This document shows, one piece after another, positions 8,477-17,450 of a stretch of 64,000 bases of DNA (position 1 is the stretch's first letter; each line of letters opens with the position of its first letter). Made by a program: the position numbers and the translations under genes. The stretch spans positions 62,001 to 126,000 of the forward strand of contig NZ_JAAIXZ010000027.1 of NCBI RefSeq assembly GCF_010894435.1, read 5' to 3'. Origin of the DNA: Pyxidicoccus trucidator. Its GTDB lineage: Bacteria; Myxococcota; Myxococcia; Myxococcales; Myxococcaceae. Below the pieces are notes generated by a model. It had not been told where the DNA came from, did not search any database, and was given only the letters and a program-made list of their open reading frames with translations.

Positions 8477-9460
8477 ATGGCGATGCGCGACACGGGTGCG
8501 AAGGCGATGGGCGAGGCGGCATGTGGCGTGTGCGGTGGGCGGACCTATGTGCTCGAGCGGCATGGAGACCAGGCCCAGGCGAGGATCTGCGCGTGCTCGG
8601 AGAGCTGCTCCGTGTGCGGTGGGCGTGGGCACGTGCTGGTGGAGCGTGAGGGCACCTTCAGCCAGAAGATGGGGCCGCGGCGCTATGAGGTGATGGAGCC
8701 GTGCGTGTGCACCCGGCGGCGGCGGCGCGTGTCCCTCTTCAACGACGTGGGGCTGCCCGGGGTGGTGGCTCACGCGAGCTTCGACAACTACCGGGCCTTC
8801 AACGAGGCGCAGGACCGGGGTCGAGGCGTGGCCATGACCTTCGCCCACCAGTACACGAAGGGCGGCACGGACGCGAAGGGAGGCCCGGCAAAGGGCTTCA
8901 TCCTCAGCGGGCCGGTGGGCACGGGGAAGACGCACCTGATGGGGGCCACGCTGGGGCACCTGGTGCTGGAGGTCGGCATCCGGGCCCGGTACGTGGAAAT
9001 CTCCCTGCTGTACGCGACCATCCGGCGAGGCTTCCAGGACGGCAAGAGCGGCGGAGAAATCATCGGCCCGCTGTCGGACGTGGAGGTGTTGGCCATCGAC
9101 GAGCTGGGCAAGGGACGTGGCAGCCCGTTCGAGATGGAGACGCTCGATGAGCTGATCGCCCGCCGCTACAACGCGGGGCGCACCACGCTCTTCGCGACGA
9201 ACTACTCGCTGGAGCCGGAGAAGAAGGCCGTGCGGGCGCCCGCGCCCGCCGGCTACCGGACGACGGAGGACTCGCGCAACGCGGCCCGCGAGGCGGAGCT
9301 GCTGCGCGAGCGCGTGGGTGAGCGCATCTACAGCCGGCTCTGCGAGATGTGCACCTTCGTGGAGCTGCCCCGGGACACGCCGGACCGGCGCCGCACGCGG
9401 CAGGAGATGGACTCGCCCATGCACCATTCGCCGGGCGGGATGCGCGGCATGGGGCGGTAG
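8477..9460 (+). CDS. DnaC/IstB-like AAA+ ATP-binding protein with N-terminal cysteine clusters
   Basis: A 327-residue cytoplasmic AAA+ ATPase of the DnaC helicase-loader/IstB type. Residues 16-78 hold CxxC-type pairs (16/19, 38/40, 44/47, 76/78) that could bind zinc or form a DnaJ-like zinc finger (CGVCGG, CSVCGG). The ATPase core has Walker A GPVGTGKTH at 145-153, Walker B VLAIDEL at 204-210 and sensor-1 TTLFATNY. A basic C-terminal helix with a likely arginine finger (RIYSRL) follows. A GGGAAGG ribosome binding site precedes ATG 8477. No transposase lies beside it, which argues for a chromosomal DnaC/DnaI-like helper rather than an insertion-sequence IstB. Its partner in the cell, perhaps the replicative helicase, is inferred. 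Confidence 0.85.
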   Translation: MAMRDTGAKAMGEAACGVCGGRTYVLERHGDQAQARICACSESCSVCGGRGHVLVEREGTFSQKMGPRRYEVMEPCVCTRRRRRVSLFNDVGLPGVVAHASFDNYRAFNEAQDRGRGVAMTFAHQYTKGGTDAKGGPAKGFILSGPVGTGKTHLMGATLGHLVLEVGIRARYVEISLLYATIRRGFQDGKSGGEIIGPLSDVEVLAIDELGKGRGSPFEMETLDELIARRYNAGRTTLFATNYSLEPEKKAVRAPAPAGYRTTEDSRNAAREAELLRERVGERIYSRLCEMCTFVELPRDTPDRRRTRQEMDSPMHHSPGGMRGMGR

Positions 9461-9524
9461 GCCCCGCCTTCGAGGCACGGGGCTTCTCGACGTCGGGCGC
9501 ACGAATCACGCATCCTCGCGCCCC

Positions 9525-9851
9525 ATGACCGACGTCATCCTCGTCCTCGTCACCGCCCCTTCCGTCGACAAGGCCGCCGAGCTGGCCCGTACGCTGGTGG
9601 AGGAGCAGCTCGCCGCGTGCGGCAACATCGTCCCGGCCCTGCGCTCCATCTACCGATGGGAGGGCAAGGTGCATGACGAGTCGGAGGTGCTGCTCATCCT
9701 CAAGACACGGGACGTCCTCTTCGAGCCGCTGCGCGCCCGCGTCGTCGAGCTGCATCCCTACCAGGTGCCGGAGGTGCTCCGCCTCGACATCACCGACGGC
9801 CACGGGCCCTACCTGGCGTGGGTGCGTGACAACGCCCGCTTCTCCCCGTGA
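9525..9851 (+). CDS. cutA: Divalent-cation tolerance protein CutA
   Basis: A 108-residue protein with the typical size and sequence of CutA1, a small trimeric ferredoxin-like protein linked to divalent metal (copper) tolerance. The family pattern is clear: LAACGNIVPALRSIYRWEGK in the first half, then ESEVLLILKT and LHPYQVPEVL. No signal peptide is present. The frame is open well upstream, but ATG 9525 gives the normal family length. It lies 64 bases after the DnaC-like gene and is probably read with it, although there is no functional link. The 267 bases that follow before the next gene contain no convincing gene. Confidence 0.92.
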   Translation: MTDVILVLVTAPSVDKAAELARTLVEEQLAACGNIVPALRSIYRWEGKVHDESEVLLILKTRDVLFEPLRARVVELHPYQVPEVLRLDITDGHGPYLAWVRDNARFSP

Positions 9852-10118
9852 GCCCATGAGCGCCGTCCCCCCCACGGGCGGGCAGGCGGGCCACGCGTTC
9901 CGCGCACCCTCGTTGCCGTGATAGCAAACGGGCTTCGCGCGTCACCGCCGTCCGCGCGGTGACGCCGTGAGCGCGGACTCCGTCGGTACCTCTATCCCGA
10001 CGTGAAGCAACGCCAGGTCGCCTGCTCCACGAGGGCACGGACAGAGCGGACGACCAGAATAGGGCTCGGTCCCTCGAACGTTCTCGGCTCGCTCAATCCC
10101 CCTCAGGAGCCGCCCCCC

Positions 10119-11750
10119 ATGTCCACGCTGCGCAGCCTGTGCCTCATCGGACTCATGTCCGTGGGAGGCCTCGCCTGTAACGGAAGCCCTCAGGAGCTCG
10201 CTCCGACTTCCGGCACCACCGACCTCTCCGGCCGACCCGAGACACCGCCCTCCCCCACACCAGACGAGCCCGCCCCGACGCCCGACACGCCCGTCGCGGA
10301 GCAGCCCGTGCCAGTGCCCGCGCCCACCCCGGCGCCCACCCCGGCTCCCATCGAGGAGCCACCTCCGCCCCGGTATTCGCGCGAGTGGTTCGTCAGCCCC
10401 TCTGGCAGCGACACCGCGCAGGGCACCCGGCAGAAGCCGCTGCGCACCATCTCCAAGGCGCTCACGCTGGTGGGCCCGGGAGAAATCGTCCGCGTACAGG
10501 CGGGCACCTACACTGAGAAGCTGGAGCTCGACACCCGCGTGAAGGCCGGCACCGCCGCCGCGCCCATCACCCTGAGCGGCGAGGGCAATCCGAAGCTCGT
10601 CCCCACCTCCAGCGGCTGGTTCATGGTCCACGTGCAGCGTCCCCACTGGCGAATCGAGGGCTTCGAGCTGGACGTCCGCGGCCAGCGGCAGGTCGCCGTG
10701 ACGTTCTCCGGTGACACCGAGGGCACGGTGCTCGCGAACAACCACCTCCACCACGGGGCCTTCGGCAGCGGCATCAGCACGGACTCGGGCGCGCGCGGTG
10801 TCACCATCCAGGACAACCACATCCACCACTTCGCCCGGGGCTCCGACGACTCGCACGGCGTCGTCATCGCGCCCACGTCCCGCGACATCACCGTGCGCGG
10901 CAACGACATCCACGACAACTCCGGTGACTCCGTGCAGTGCCTGGGGCCCGAGGGCTTCAGCAACAACACCCCCGCGCGCGGCGTCCTCGTCGAGGACAAC
11001 CGCATGTACAACAACCGCGAGAACGCGGTGGACATCAAAACGTGCCACGACGTCACCGTGCGAGGCAACCGCATGCACGGCTTCGCGAAGTCCTCCACGT
11101 CCCGGGGCGAGGCGCTGGTGGTGCACTACTCCGCGAAGAACATCATCGTGGAGGACAACGACATCTCGAACGCCTCGCTGGGCGTCGCCGTGGGCGGCAA
11201 CCGCGTGGGCGCGCCCCCCACCAACGTCTCCATCCGCCGCAACCGCATCCACGGGCTGAAGACGCCGGAAGGCTCGGCCATCCGCATCGAGAACGGCTCC
11301 GACGTGCGCGTGCTGCACAACACCCTCAGCGGCACGGACGGCTTCGGCCTCGTGCTGGGCCATGGCACGGGCGGAGACTCCAGCAACGTGGTGGTGCGCA
11401 ACAACCTCATCGCCACCCGCAACGCCGTCAACCTGGGGCCCCACGCTCCCGGCCTGCGCATGGAGTCCAACGTCTACCTGCCGGGCTCGGGCTTCGCGAC
11501 GGGCAGCTTCTTCGTCCCCGTCGTGTCCTGGGTGGGTGGCACGCTTGCCACGTGGCAGGCCGCGGGCCGGGATGTCGGCTCGAAGGAGAGCGCGAGCGCG
11601 CTGGCGGACGCCGTCGACTTCACGCCGGGCCTCGGCGCGGTGGACCAGGGCATGGACCTGGGCCTGCCCTATTGCGGCGCCGCGCCCGACATCGGCGCGG
11701 TGGAGTCCGGCTGCCCCGCGCCCACCGTCAGTGCTGCGCGCATGGAGTGA
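10119..11750 (+). CDS. Secreted lipoprotein with right-handed parallel beta-helix
   Basis: A 543-residue lipoprotein. The signal peptide ends in lipobox GGLAC (Cys near residue 21). A Pro/Thr-rich tether follows to about residue 85, with (TPAP)-type repeats. Next comes a DUF1565-like opening (WFVSPSGSDTAQG, PLRTISKAL) and then about ten beta-helix coils with N-x-I/M-H/Y-N patterns (EDNRMYNNREN, RRNRIHGLK). Such folds bind or cleave polysaccharides (pectate lyase-like), but catalytic residues cannot be assigned from sequence alone. The start at 10119 is chosen because the lipoprotein signal begins there. The 3' end overlaps the convergent gene by 23 bases. It is likely an outer-surface or periplasmic carbohydrate-interacting protein. 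Confidence 0.82.
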   Translation: MSTLRSLCLIGLMSVGGLACNGSPQELAPTSGTTDLSGRPETPPSPTPDEPAPTPDTPVAEQPVPVPAPTPAPTPAPIEEPPPPRYSREWFVSPSGSDTAQGTRQKPLRTISKALTLVGPGEIVRVQAGTYTEKLELDTRVKAGTAAAPITLSGEGNPKLVPTSSGWFMVHVQRPHWRIEGFELDVRGQRQVAVTFSGDTEGTVLANNHLHHGAFGSGISTDSGARGVTIQDNHIHHFARGSDDSHGVVIAPTSRDITVRGNDIHDNSGDSVQCLGPEGFSNNTPARGVLVEDNRMYNNRENAVDIKTCHDVTVRGNRMHGFAKSSTSRGEALVVHYSAKNIIVEDNDISNASLGVAVGGNRVGAPPTNVSIRRNRIHGLKTPEGSAIRIENGSDVRVLHNTLSGTDGFGLVLGHGTGGDSSNVVVRNNLIATRNAVNLGPHAPGLRMESNVYLPGSGFATGSFFVPVVSWVGGTLATWQAAGRDVGSKESASALADAVDFTPGLGAVDQGMDLGLPYCGAAPDIGAVESGCPAPTVSAARME

Positions 11751-14346
11751 TGGCGCGCACCAGGCCGTTTCCGGAGTCCGCCACGTAGAGGCGGCCATCC
11801 GGCCCCACCGTCAGGCCGGCCGGGAGCACGAGGTCCGCGTGCTCCCCCGGCCCATCCCGGTGGCCGTAGCGCCCGCTGCCCGCCATCGTCGTCACCGTCC
11901 TCGGCGTGCCGTCAGAGTTGAAGAGGATGCGCCGCACACGGTAGTTGCCCGGGTCCGACACCGCCAGGGAGCCGTCCCGCAGCACCGCCACTCCGAGGTA
12001 CGGCAGGAACAGCGCGGACTCCGGCTTGCCGTCCTGGAAGCCAGGCGACTTGCCCGCCACGACCGAGGTGACGCCATCGCGGATGCGCACCACGCGGGCC
12101 ATGCCCGTCTCCACCACGTACAGGGTGGCGCCATCCGCCGACGCCGCCACCGCGGAGGGCCGGTACATCCACGCCCCCTGCAACGTCGTCACCGGATTGC
12201 CCGGGGCCACCAGGTCGATGCGGCGGATGACGCCGTTGTTCATGTCCGCCACCAGCAGCGCGGTGCCGTCCGGCGTGAGCGTCATGCCCGCGGGCTGGTT
12301 GAAGGCCGCGTCCTTCCCGGCCCCGTCACGCATGCCCGGCTCCGAGCCGGCGAAGACCTCCGCCTTCCCTTCCACGGGGATGCGGCGGATGACGTGCGCG
12401 TCCGTGTCCGCGACGTAGATGTTGCCCGCGGCGTCCGCGGCGATGCCCATGGGCCCGTTGAGCCCCGTGAGCACCGTCCGCACGCTGCCGTCCGCCGACA
12501 CCTGCTTCACCGCGTCAGCCAGTGCGTCCGCCACGGCCCACCCGCCGCTCGGCAGCACCGCCACCGCCATGGGCGCGCCGAGCCCGTCCGCGGCCACCTG
12601 CGCCCCCGCGCGGGGCCGCTGCCCGGGCCGGCCCGCCACGGTGTGGACGCCGGGTGAGTAGGGCCCCTGAGGCTGCGCCACGTGCTTGCGGCGGAACTCC
12701 ACCAGCTTCTCCGGCACCGACCGGCCCAGCGCCTTGTAGAGCACGTTGGCGACGATGCGCGCGGCGCGCGGATCCGCCATGTCCTCCGAGGCCAGCGTGC
12801 GTACGAAGTCCACCCCGCCCGCGGAGAAGACGTACGCGCTGCCCTGCTTGCGCACCACCATGTGCCCGAAGCCGAAGGCTCCCTGGAGCGACAGACCCGG
12901 GGACTCCGCCAGCACGTCCACGCCCGGCGGCGTGCGGCCGTTGTCGACGACCTGGTCCAATTCGTAGCCGTTCGCCATCCACAGCGTGTCCCCGGCCTTC
13001 AGCCCCGTGCCAGCCAGCGCCCAGTGGCCGGGCGCGGTGATGACGGTGGGAAAGCCGAACTGGTGCCAGCGGCTGGAGAACTGCACGCCAAACAGCGCGT
13101 TCTCCGGCCGCCCCACCGGGCCCTCGCGGAACTTCACCGTGCGCCGCGAGTCGCGGTGCGCGTCGTCCTCATGCCCCTTGAAGCAGGTGATGATGCGACG
13201 GGGCCGCCCGTCCGCCGCCGCGTCCATCCGCACGTGCCAGTACGCATTGTTCGCGCCCAGGTTGATGAGCGAGCGGCCCTCGGCCAGCGCCCGGTCCGCG
13301 TGGTCCCGGTTGCGCGTGGACCAGTACTCGTCGTGCCCGGAGATGAAGAGCACCTTCGCCCCGGCCACGAAGTCGTAGCTCGCGTCCAGGTCCTCGTCGG
13401 TGAAGTAGCCCACGTCCAGCCCCTGCGCCTCCAGCCACTGCACCAGGCTCACGTCGTCCGAGAGGAGATGTCCCGTGCCCTGCCCCCGGTGGTAGGGCCG
13501 GTCATACGACGCCTGGAACGCGCGGGTGACGCCGTGCGGCTTCATCACCTGGTGCTTGTCGTCATAGAGGCTGGTACCGCCCCACGTGTTGTAGGCGGCC
13601 CACGTCGCGGTGGGCATCAGCACCGCCACCTCCGCGCGCGGATTCGCATCGCGCACGAAGAAGGGCACGTAGCGCGCGTAGCGGTCCTCGCGCACCAGCT
13701 TCACCACGTACACGCCGCGCACCCAGTCCTCCTTGACGGGAATCTCCAGGGAGGGTGCCCACGCGCAGGCAATCACGCCGGTGGCCGGGTCCGCGGGGCA
13801 GTCCCCCTGCCGCACGCCCTTCACCGGGCCGCCGCGCGCCACCTCGCGCGCCCCCGCGCCGCCGTAGTGCCCCAGCCGGTACACGTACCAGCGGAAGCTC
13901 TTCGGCTCCGTCTCGGAGATGGACACCGCCACGCGCAGCAGCTCGCCCTGCTTCACCGTGGCCTCGAGCGCGTAGCCCTCCACCTCGCGGTTGTTGGCGA
14001 CGCGCTCGCCCGTCTCCTCCCTGACGATGCGCCACGCCGTCGTCCCCGGGCGCTGGTTCTCCTTGCGCACCGCGTCCGCGTCGCGTGCAGGCGGCTCCGG
14101 CGGAGGCCCGGCATCCGGCGCTTCGGCGCCCGCGTCCGGCTCGAGCTCGCCACCGTCGGTGCCCGCGTCGATGAGGCCCGGGTGGAACCCGCCGTCCCCT
14201 CCGTCGTGTCCGTCATTCAACGGTGGAGTGTCGTGGCGGTCGCCCATGTCCGGGCGCTCGGGAGCGGGTTGCTCCTGGCAGCCACCCCACGCGAACAGGA
14301 GGGCCAGCCCACACGTCGCCATCCACCACCGGCTTCCCCGTACCAT
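11728..14346 (-). CDS. Lipoprotein with dimethylformamidase-beta-like and NHL-repeat domains
   Basis: An 872-residue lipoprotein with lipobox AWGGC near residue 23 and an Asp/Gly/Pro-rich linker. Residues about 90-560 resemble the C-terminal domain of N,N-dimethylformamidase large subunit (TWAAYNTWGGTSLYD, FTDEDLD, LFISGHDEYWS). About five NHL propeller blades follow (IYVADTDAHVIRRI, LLVADMNNGVIRRID, LYVADSGNGLVRAI). Enzyme activity is unproven. DMFase-type domains are amidohydrolase-like, and the NHL part usually binds proteins or glycans. GGAGG lies about 9 bases before ATG 14346; a GTG four codons upstream falls inside that site and is rejected. The gene converges on and overlaps the beta-helix lipoprotein. 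Confidence 0.8.
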   Translation of the reverse strand: MVRGSRWWMATCGLALLFAWGGCQEQPAPERPDMGDRHDTPPLNDGHDGGDGGFHPGLIDAGTDGGELEPDAGAEAPDAGPPPEPPARDADAVRKENQRPGTTAWRIVREETGERVANNREVEGYALEATVKQGELLRVAVSISETEPKSFRWYVYRLGHYGGAGAREVARGGPVKGVRQGDCPADPATGVIACAWAPSLEIPVKEDWVRGVYVVKLVREDRYARYVPFFVRDANPRAEVAVLMPTATWAAYNTWGGTSLYDDKHQVMKPHGVTRAFQASYDRPYHRGQGTGHLLSDDVSLVQWLEAQGLDVGYFTDEDLDASYDFVAGAKVLFISGHDEYWSTRNRDHADRALAEGRSLINLGANNAYWHVRMDAAADGRPRRIITCFKGHEDDAHRDSRRTVKFREGPVGRPENALFGVQFSSRWHQFGFPTVITAPGHWALAGTGLKAGDTLWMANGYELDQVVDNGRTPPGVDVLAESPGLSLQGAFGFGHMVVRKQGSAYVFSAGGVDFVRTLASEDMADPRAARIVANVLYKALGRSVPEKLVEFRRKHVAQPQGPYSPGVHTVAGRPGQRPRAGAQVAADGLGAPMAVAVLPSGGWAVADALADAVKQVSADGSVRTVLTGLNGPMGIAADAAGNIYVADTDAHVIRRIPVEGKAEVFAGSEPGMRDGAGKDAAFNQPAGMTLTPDGTALLVADMNNGVIRRIDLVAPGNPVTTLQGAWMYRPSAVAASADGATLYVVETGMARVVRIRDGVTSVVAGKSPGFQDGKPESALFLPYLGVAVLRDGSLAVSDPGNYRVRRILFNSDGTPRTVTTMAGSGRYGHRDGPGEHADLVLPAGLTVGPDGRLYVADSGNGLVRAITPCAQH

Positions 14347-14475
14347 CCCGTCCTCCACCTCACGGTGTCCAGGACGCCAGGGTAGGCACGAACCCCAGGG
14401 AGGGAAGCGGCGTGCCAGACCCGTGGAGTACGGATCAACACTCCGGCCCTCCGGGGCCCCCCCGTGGGAACCCGC

Positions 14476-15669
14476 CTACCCTCCGAGCAGCTCCCGGTGG
14501 ACCCTCGCCGTCAGGGGCTTCAGGTGGGCCTTCTCCACCAGCAGCGTGAGCTGCAGCGGCGAGGTGTGCACGGCGTACACCCGCGCTCCCAGCTCCTCCG
14601 CCGCCGCCAGCGCCTGCCGCAGGGGCACCCAGTCCGCGTTCAGCCCCACGCCCACGCAGGTGACGGTGCCCAGGTCCTCCCGCCAGGCCACCGCCTCGCC
14701 GAAGCGCGTGGCCAGGTCCTTGCGAAGCGCATCCACCCCGTGGATGTCCGCCAGCGGCACGGCGATGGAGGTGCGTCTCGCACCTTCCGGCGGCCCGTCG
14801 AAGCCCAGCGTCCGGCCTCGCACGCCGCGCGCATCCAGGAACTCCAGCAGCTCCGCCAGCGGCACCTGCTCGGTGGCGGACAGCACCGCCATCTCCGGCT
14901 CGGCCGTGACGCCCTTCACCCGGGAGTCGGCGGGGCCGGACAGCTCCTGCACCACCGTGCCCGTCCCCTGCCCGTGCGCGGTGCGGGCGAGGATGGCGAT
15001 TCCCCGCGCCTTGGCCCACTCCACCGCCTGCGCGTTGAGCACCTTGGCGCCCGCGCTCGCCAGCTCCTGCATCTCGTCGTAGCTCAGCGACTCCAGCTTG
15101 CGCGCGTCCGGCACCACCCTCGGGTCCGCGCTGAAGACGCCGTCCACGTCGGAGAGAATCTCACACGCCTCCGCGTCCAGCGCGGCCGCCAGCGCCACCG
15201 CCGTCGTGTCCGAGCCGCCGCGCCCCAGCGTGGTGACCTCCTTCTTGTGGGAGACCCCCTGGTAGCCCGCGACGATGACCACCTTCCCCCTCGCCAGCTC
15301 GTCGTGGATGCGGAAGGGCCGCACCTCGACGATTCGGGCCTGTGAATGCGCATCCGTGGTGATGATGCCGCTCTGACTGCCGGTGAAGCTGATGGCCGGC
15401 ACGTCCATCTCCTGGAGCGCCATGGACAGGAGCGCCATGGAGATGCGCTCCCCGCACGTCAGCAGCATGTCCAGCTCGCGCCGCGGCGGGTCCGCCGACA
15501 CGCCCTTGGCCAGCGCCAGCAGCTCGTCCGTGGTGTCGCCCATGGCGCTCACCACCACCACCACCTGGTAGCCCCCGTCGCGCTTGTCCTTCACGCGCCT
15601 CGCCACCTTGCGAATCTTCTCCACGTCGGCGACCGAGGAACCGCCGTACTTCTGCACCACGATTGGCAT
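14476..15669 (-). CDS. lysC: Aspartate kinase
   Basis: Aspartokinase (EC 2.7.2.4) phosphorylates aspartate as the first step toward lysine, threonine, methionine and diaminopimelate. The 397-residue protein opens with VQKYGGSSV (kinase N-terminus) and carries the nucleotide/substrate region [17 protein letters not shown] followed by [16 protein letters not shown]. The C-terminal third contains two ACT regulatory domains ([11 protein letters not shown]... and [15 protein letters not shown]...), suggesting amino-acid feedback control. It is a single-function enzyme without a fused homoserine dehydrogenase. Start 15669 is chosen over an upstream in-frame ATG because the protein family begins at that Met. 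It diverges from the ABC cassette at 15890. Confidence 0.93.
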   Translation of the reverse strand: MPIVVQKYGGSSVADVEKIRKVARRVKDKRDGGYQVVVVVSAMGDTTDELLALAKGVSADPPRRELDMLLTCGERISMALLSMALQEMDVPAISFTGSQSGIITTDAHSQARIVEVRPFRIHDELARGKVVIVAGYQGVSHKKEVTTLGRGGSDTTAVALAAALDAEACEILSDVDGVFSADPRVVPDARKLESLSYDEMQELASAGAKVLNAQAVEWAKARGIAILARTAHGQGTGTVVQELSGPADSRVKGVTAEPEMAVLSATEQVPLAELLEFLDARGVRGRTLGFDGPPEGARRTSIAVPLADIHGVDALRKDLATRFGEAVAWREDLGTVTCVGVGLNADWVPLRQALAAAEELGARVYAVHTSPLQLTLLVEKAHLKPLTARVHRELLGG

Positions 15670-15776
15670 GGACGCCTCACTACCCCTGTTGGCGTGGCCG
15701 GAAAACCACACCGGAGCCCCTTTATGCAGGAGTCCGGCCAGCCGAGAGTGCCCGCGCCCGGGTGGCGGCGCTCGCC

Positions 15777-15804
15777 TTGACAGGCGAAAGTCAGCTTTTA
15801 TATT
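15777..15804 (+). promoter_or_regulatory. Strong sigma-70-type promoter of the ABC cassette
   Basis: A perfect TTGACA (15777-15782) is followed after 16 bases by TATATT (15799-15804), inside an AT-rich patch unusual for this genome. It points rightward to the ATP-binding gene at 15890 and would give a leader of about 80 bases. It is the best-matching housekeeping promoter in the window. Confidence 0.75.
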
Positions 15805-15889
15805 CGCGCGCCTTTTTCCGAGGCCGTCAGGCGATCCCGCTCAACGGCCGACGGCCCTTGGTAGATCGCTTCTTCACGGGAGCCTTCCC

Positions 15890-16618
15890 ATGCCGATGAT
15901 CGAGGTGCAGCACCTCACCAAGCGCTACCGCGACCGGGTGGCCGTGGAGGACCTCACCTTCAGTGTCGAAGAGGGTGAGATTCTCGGCTTCCTCGGCCCC
16001 AATGGCGCGGGCAAGTCCACCACCATGAAGATCCTCACCGGGTTCCTGCCGCCGTCGGCGGGCACGGCCCGGGTGGGGGGCTTCGACGTCTTCGAGCAGC
16101 CGCTGGAGGTGAAGCGCCGCATCGGCTACCTGCCGGAGACGCCGCCGCTCTACCCGGAGATGACGGTGCGCGGGTACCTCAAGTTCGTGGCGTCCCTGAA
16201 GGGACTGCCCGGACGGGGCCTCAAGGCCGAGGTGGAGCGGGTGGCCGGCCTCACCGGGGTGACGCACGTCCTGGAGCGCGTCATCCAGAACCTCTCCAAG
16301 GGCTACAAGCAGCGCGTCGGCATTGCGCAGGCGCTGCTCGGCTCGCCGCCGGTGCTCATCCTCGACGAGCCCACCGAAGGGCTGGACCCCACGCAGCGCG
16401 CCGAGGTCCGCGCCCTCATCAAGGGGCTGGCCGGCAAGCACACCGTCATCCTCTCCACGCACATCCTCCCGGAAGTCACGATGACGTGCGAGAAGGTGCT
16501 CATCATCAACCAGGGGAAGATCGTCGCCTACGACGAGATCCGCAAGCTGGCCAGCCTCCACGGCCAGGCGGAGAGCGTGTCGCTGGAAGAGATCTTCATC
16601 AAGCTGACCGCCGCCTGA
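15890..16618 (+). CDS. ABC transporter ATP-binding protein (GldA/CcmA type)
   Basis: A 242-residue ATPase of a type-2 ABC exporter. Walker A is GPNGAGKST, the Q-loop region is YLPETPPLYPEMTV, the signature is LSKGYKQR, and Walker B is VLILDEPTEGLDP, followed by the switch histidine (LSTHI). The C-terminus is short, as in GldA/NatA-type proteins. It starts a four-gene unit with a permease, a large membrane-anchored periplasmic protein and a DUF4340-type protein, the arrangement called gliding-associated ABC transporter in Flavobacterium. ATG 15890 has GGGAG about 8 bases upstream; ATG 15896 is an alternative. The transported substrate is unknown. Confidence 0.88.
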   Translation: MPMIEVQHLTKRYRDRVAVEDLTFSVEEGEILGFLGPNGAGKSTTMKILTGFLPPSAGTARVGGFDVFEQPLEVKRRIGYLPETPPLYPEMTVRGYLKFVASLKGLPGRGLKAEVERVAGLTGVTHVLERVIQNLSKGYKQRVGIAQALLGSPPVLILDEPTEGLDPTQRAEVRALIKGLAGKHTVILSTHILPEVTMTCEKVLIINQGKIVAYDEIRKLASLHGQAESVSLEEIFIKLTAA

Positions 16619-16638
16619 GCGGCCCAAGGAATCCATCC

Positions 16639-17442
16639 ATGCGCACCGCCCTGGCGATTGCCCGCAAGGAGCTGTCCATCTACTTCACCACCCCGTGGGC
16701 CTACGCGGTCTTCACGGCGATGGTGGCGCTGTCGTCGTTCTTCTTCGTGGACCTGCTGCAGAAGTTCAAGCAGGTGCAGGACATGGCGCGGGTGATGGGC
16801 TGGGAGCAGATGCCCCCGGACTTCAGCGTGTACCGCAACCTCACGGACGGGGTGGTGGTGCAGTTGTGGGGCACCGTCCTCATCGTCACCCTCTTCGTGG
16901 CGCCCTTCCTCTCCATGCGGCTGTTCGCGGAGGAGAAGCGCAACAAGACCTTCGAGCTGCTGATGACGGCGCCGGTGCGCCCCATCGAAATCGTGCTGGG
17001 CAAGTACCTGGGTGGGCTGGGCATCATCTCCGCCACCCTGGGGCTCACCATCGTCTTCCCGCTGATTCTGGCCGCGTTCGGCAAGGCCGAGTCCGGCATC
17101 GCGCTGGAGTGGTCCACGGTGCTGCTGGGCTATGGCGGGCTGCTGGTGTGGGGCGCCACCTGCATGGCGGTGGGGCTGTTCATCTCCGCGCTGACGGAGA
17201 GCCAGATGCTGGCGGCCTTCCTCACCTTCTCCGTGCTGCTGCCGTGGATGCTGCTGTCCGGCGTGTCTCAGGGCGTGGAGGAGCCGCTGCGCTCGGTGCT
17301 GGCGTACCTCTCCTTCGACGCGCAGCTCCAGAACATGCTCAAGGGGGTGATGGACGTGCAGTCGCTGGTGTTCTTCGCCTCGGTCATCGTCTTCTCACTG
17401 CTGCTCACCCACCGCACGGTGGAAGCGCAGCGCTGGTCTTGA
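16639..17442 (+). CDS. ABC-2 type permease, GldF-like
   Basis: A 267-residue integral inner-membrane protein with about six membrane spans (WAYAVFTAMVALSSFFFVDLL, IVTLFVAPFLSMRLF, LGIISATLGLTIVFPLILAAF, and three more). It carries the family motif LFAEEKRNKTFELLMTAPV in the first cytoplasmic loop, which contacts the ATPase. This matches the GldF/NosY class of ABC-2 permeases. It lies 20 bases after the ATPase gene and 8 before the next gene, so it is clearly in one operon. The frame is open upstream inside the ATPase gene, but ATG 16639 gives the canonical N-terminus MRTALAIARKEL. The substrate is unknown. Confidence 0.88.
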   Translation: MRTALAIARKELSIYFTTPWAYAVFTAMVALSSFFFVDLLQKFKQVQDMARVMGWEQMPPDFSVYRNLTDGVVVQLWGTVLIVTLFVAPFLSMRLFAEEKRNKTFELLMTAPVRPIEIVLGKYLGGLGIISATLGLTIVFPLILAAFGKAESGIALEWSTVLLGYGGLLVWGATCMAVGLFISALTESQMLAAFLTFSVLLPWMLLSGVSQGVEEPLRSVLAYLSFDAQLQNMLKGVMDVQSLVFFASVIVFSLLLTHRTVEAQRWS

Positions 17443-17450
17443 GGACCGCC

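Noticed and set aside
11536-11556. TGGCACGCTTGCCACG sequence as a sigma-54 site
   Set aside because: It lies inside the beta-helix coding region and the GG-to-GC spacing is too short.
14347-14358. Start four codons earlier for the DMFase-like lipoprotein
   Set aside because: The in-frame GTG lies inside the GGAGG ribosome binding site of ATG 14346.
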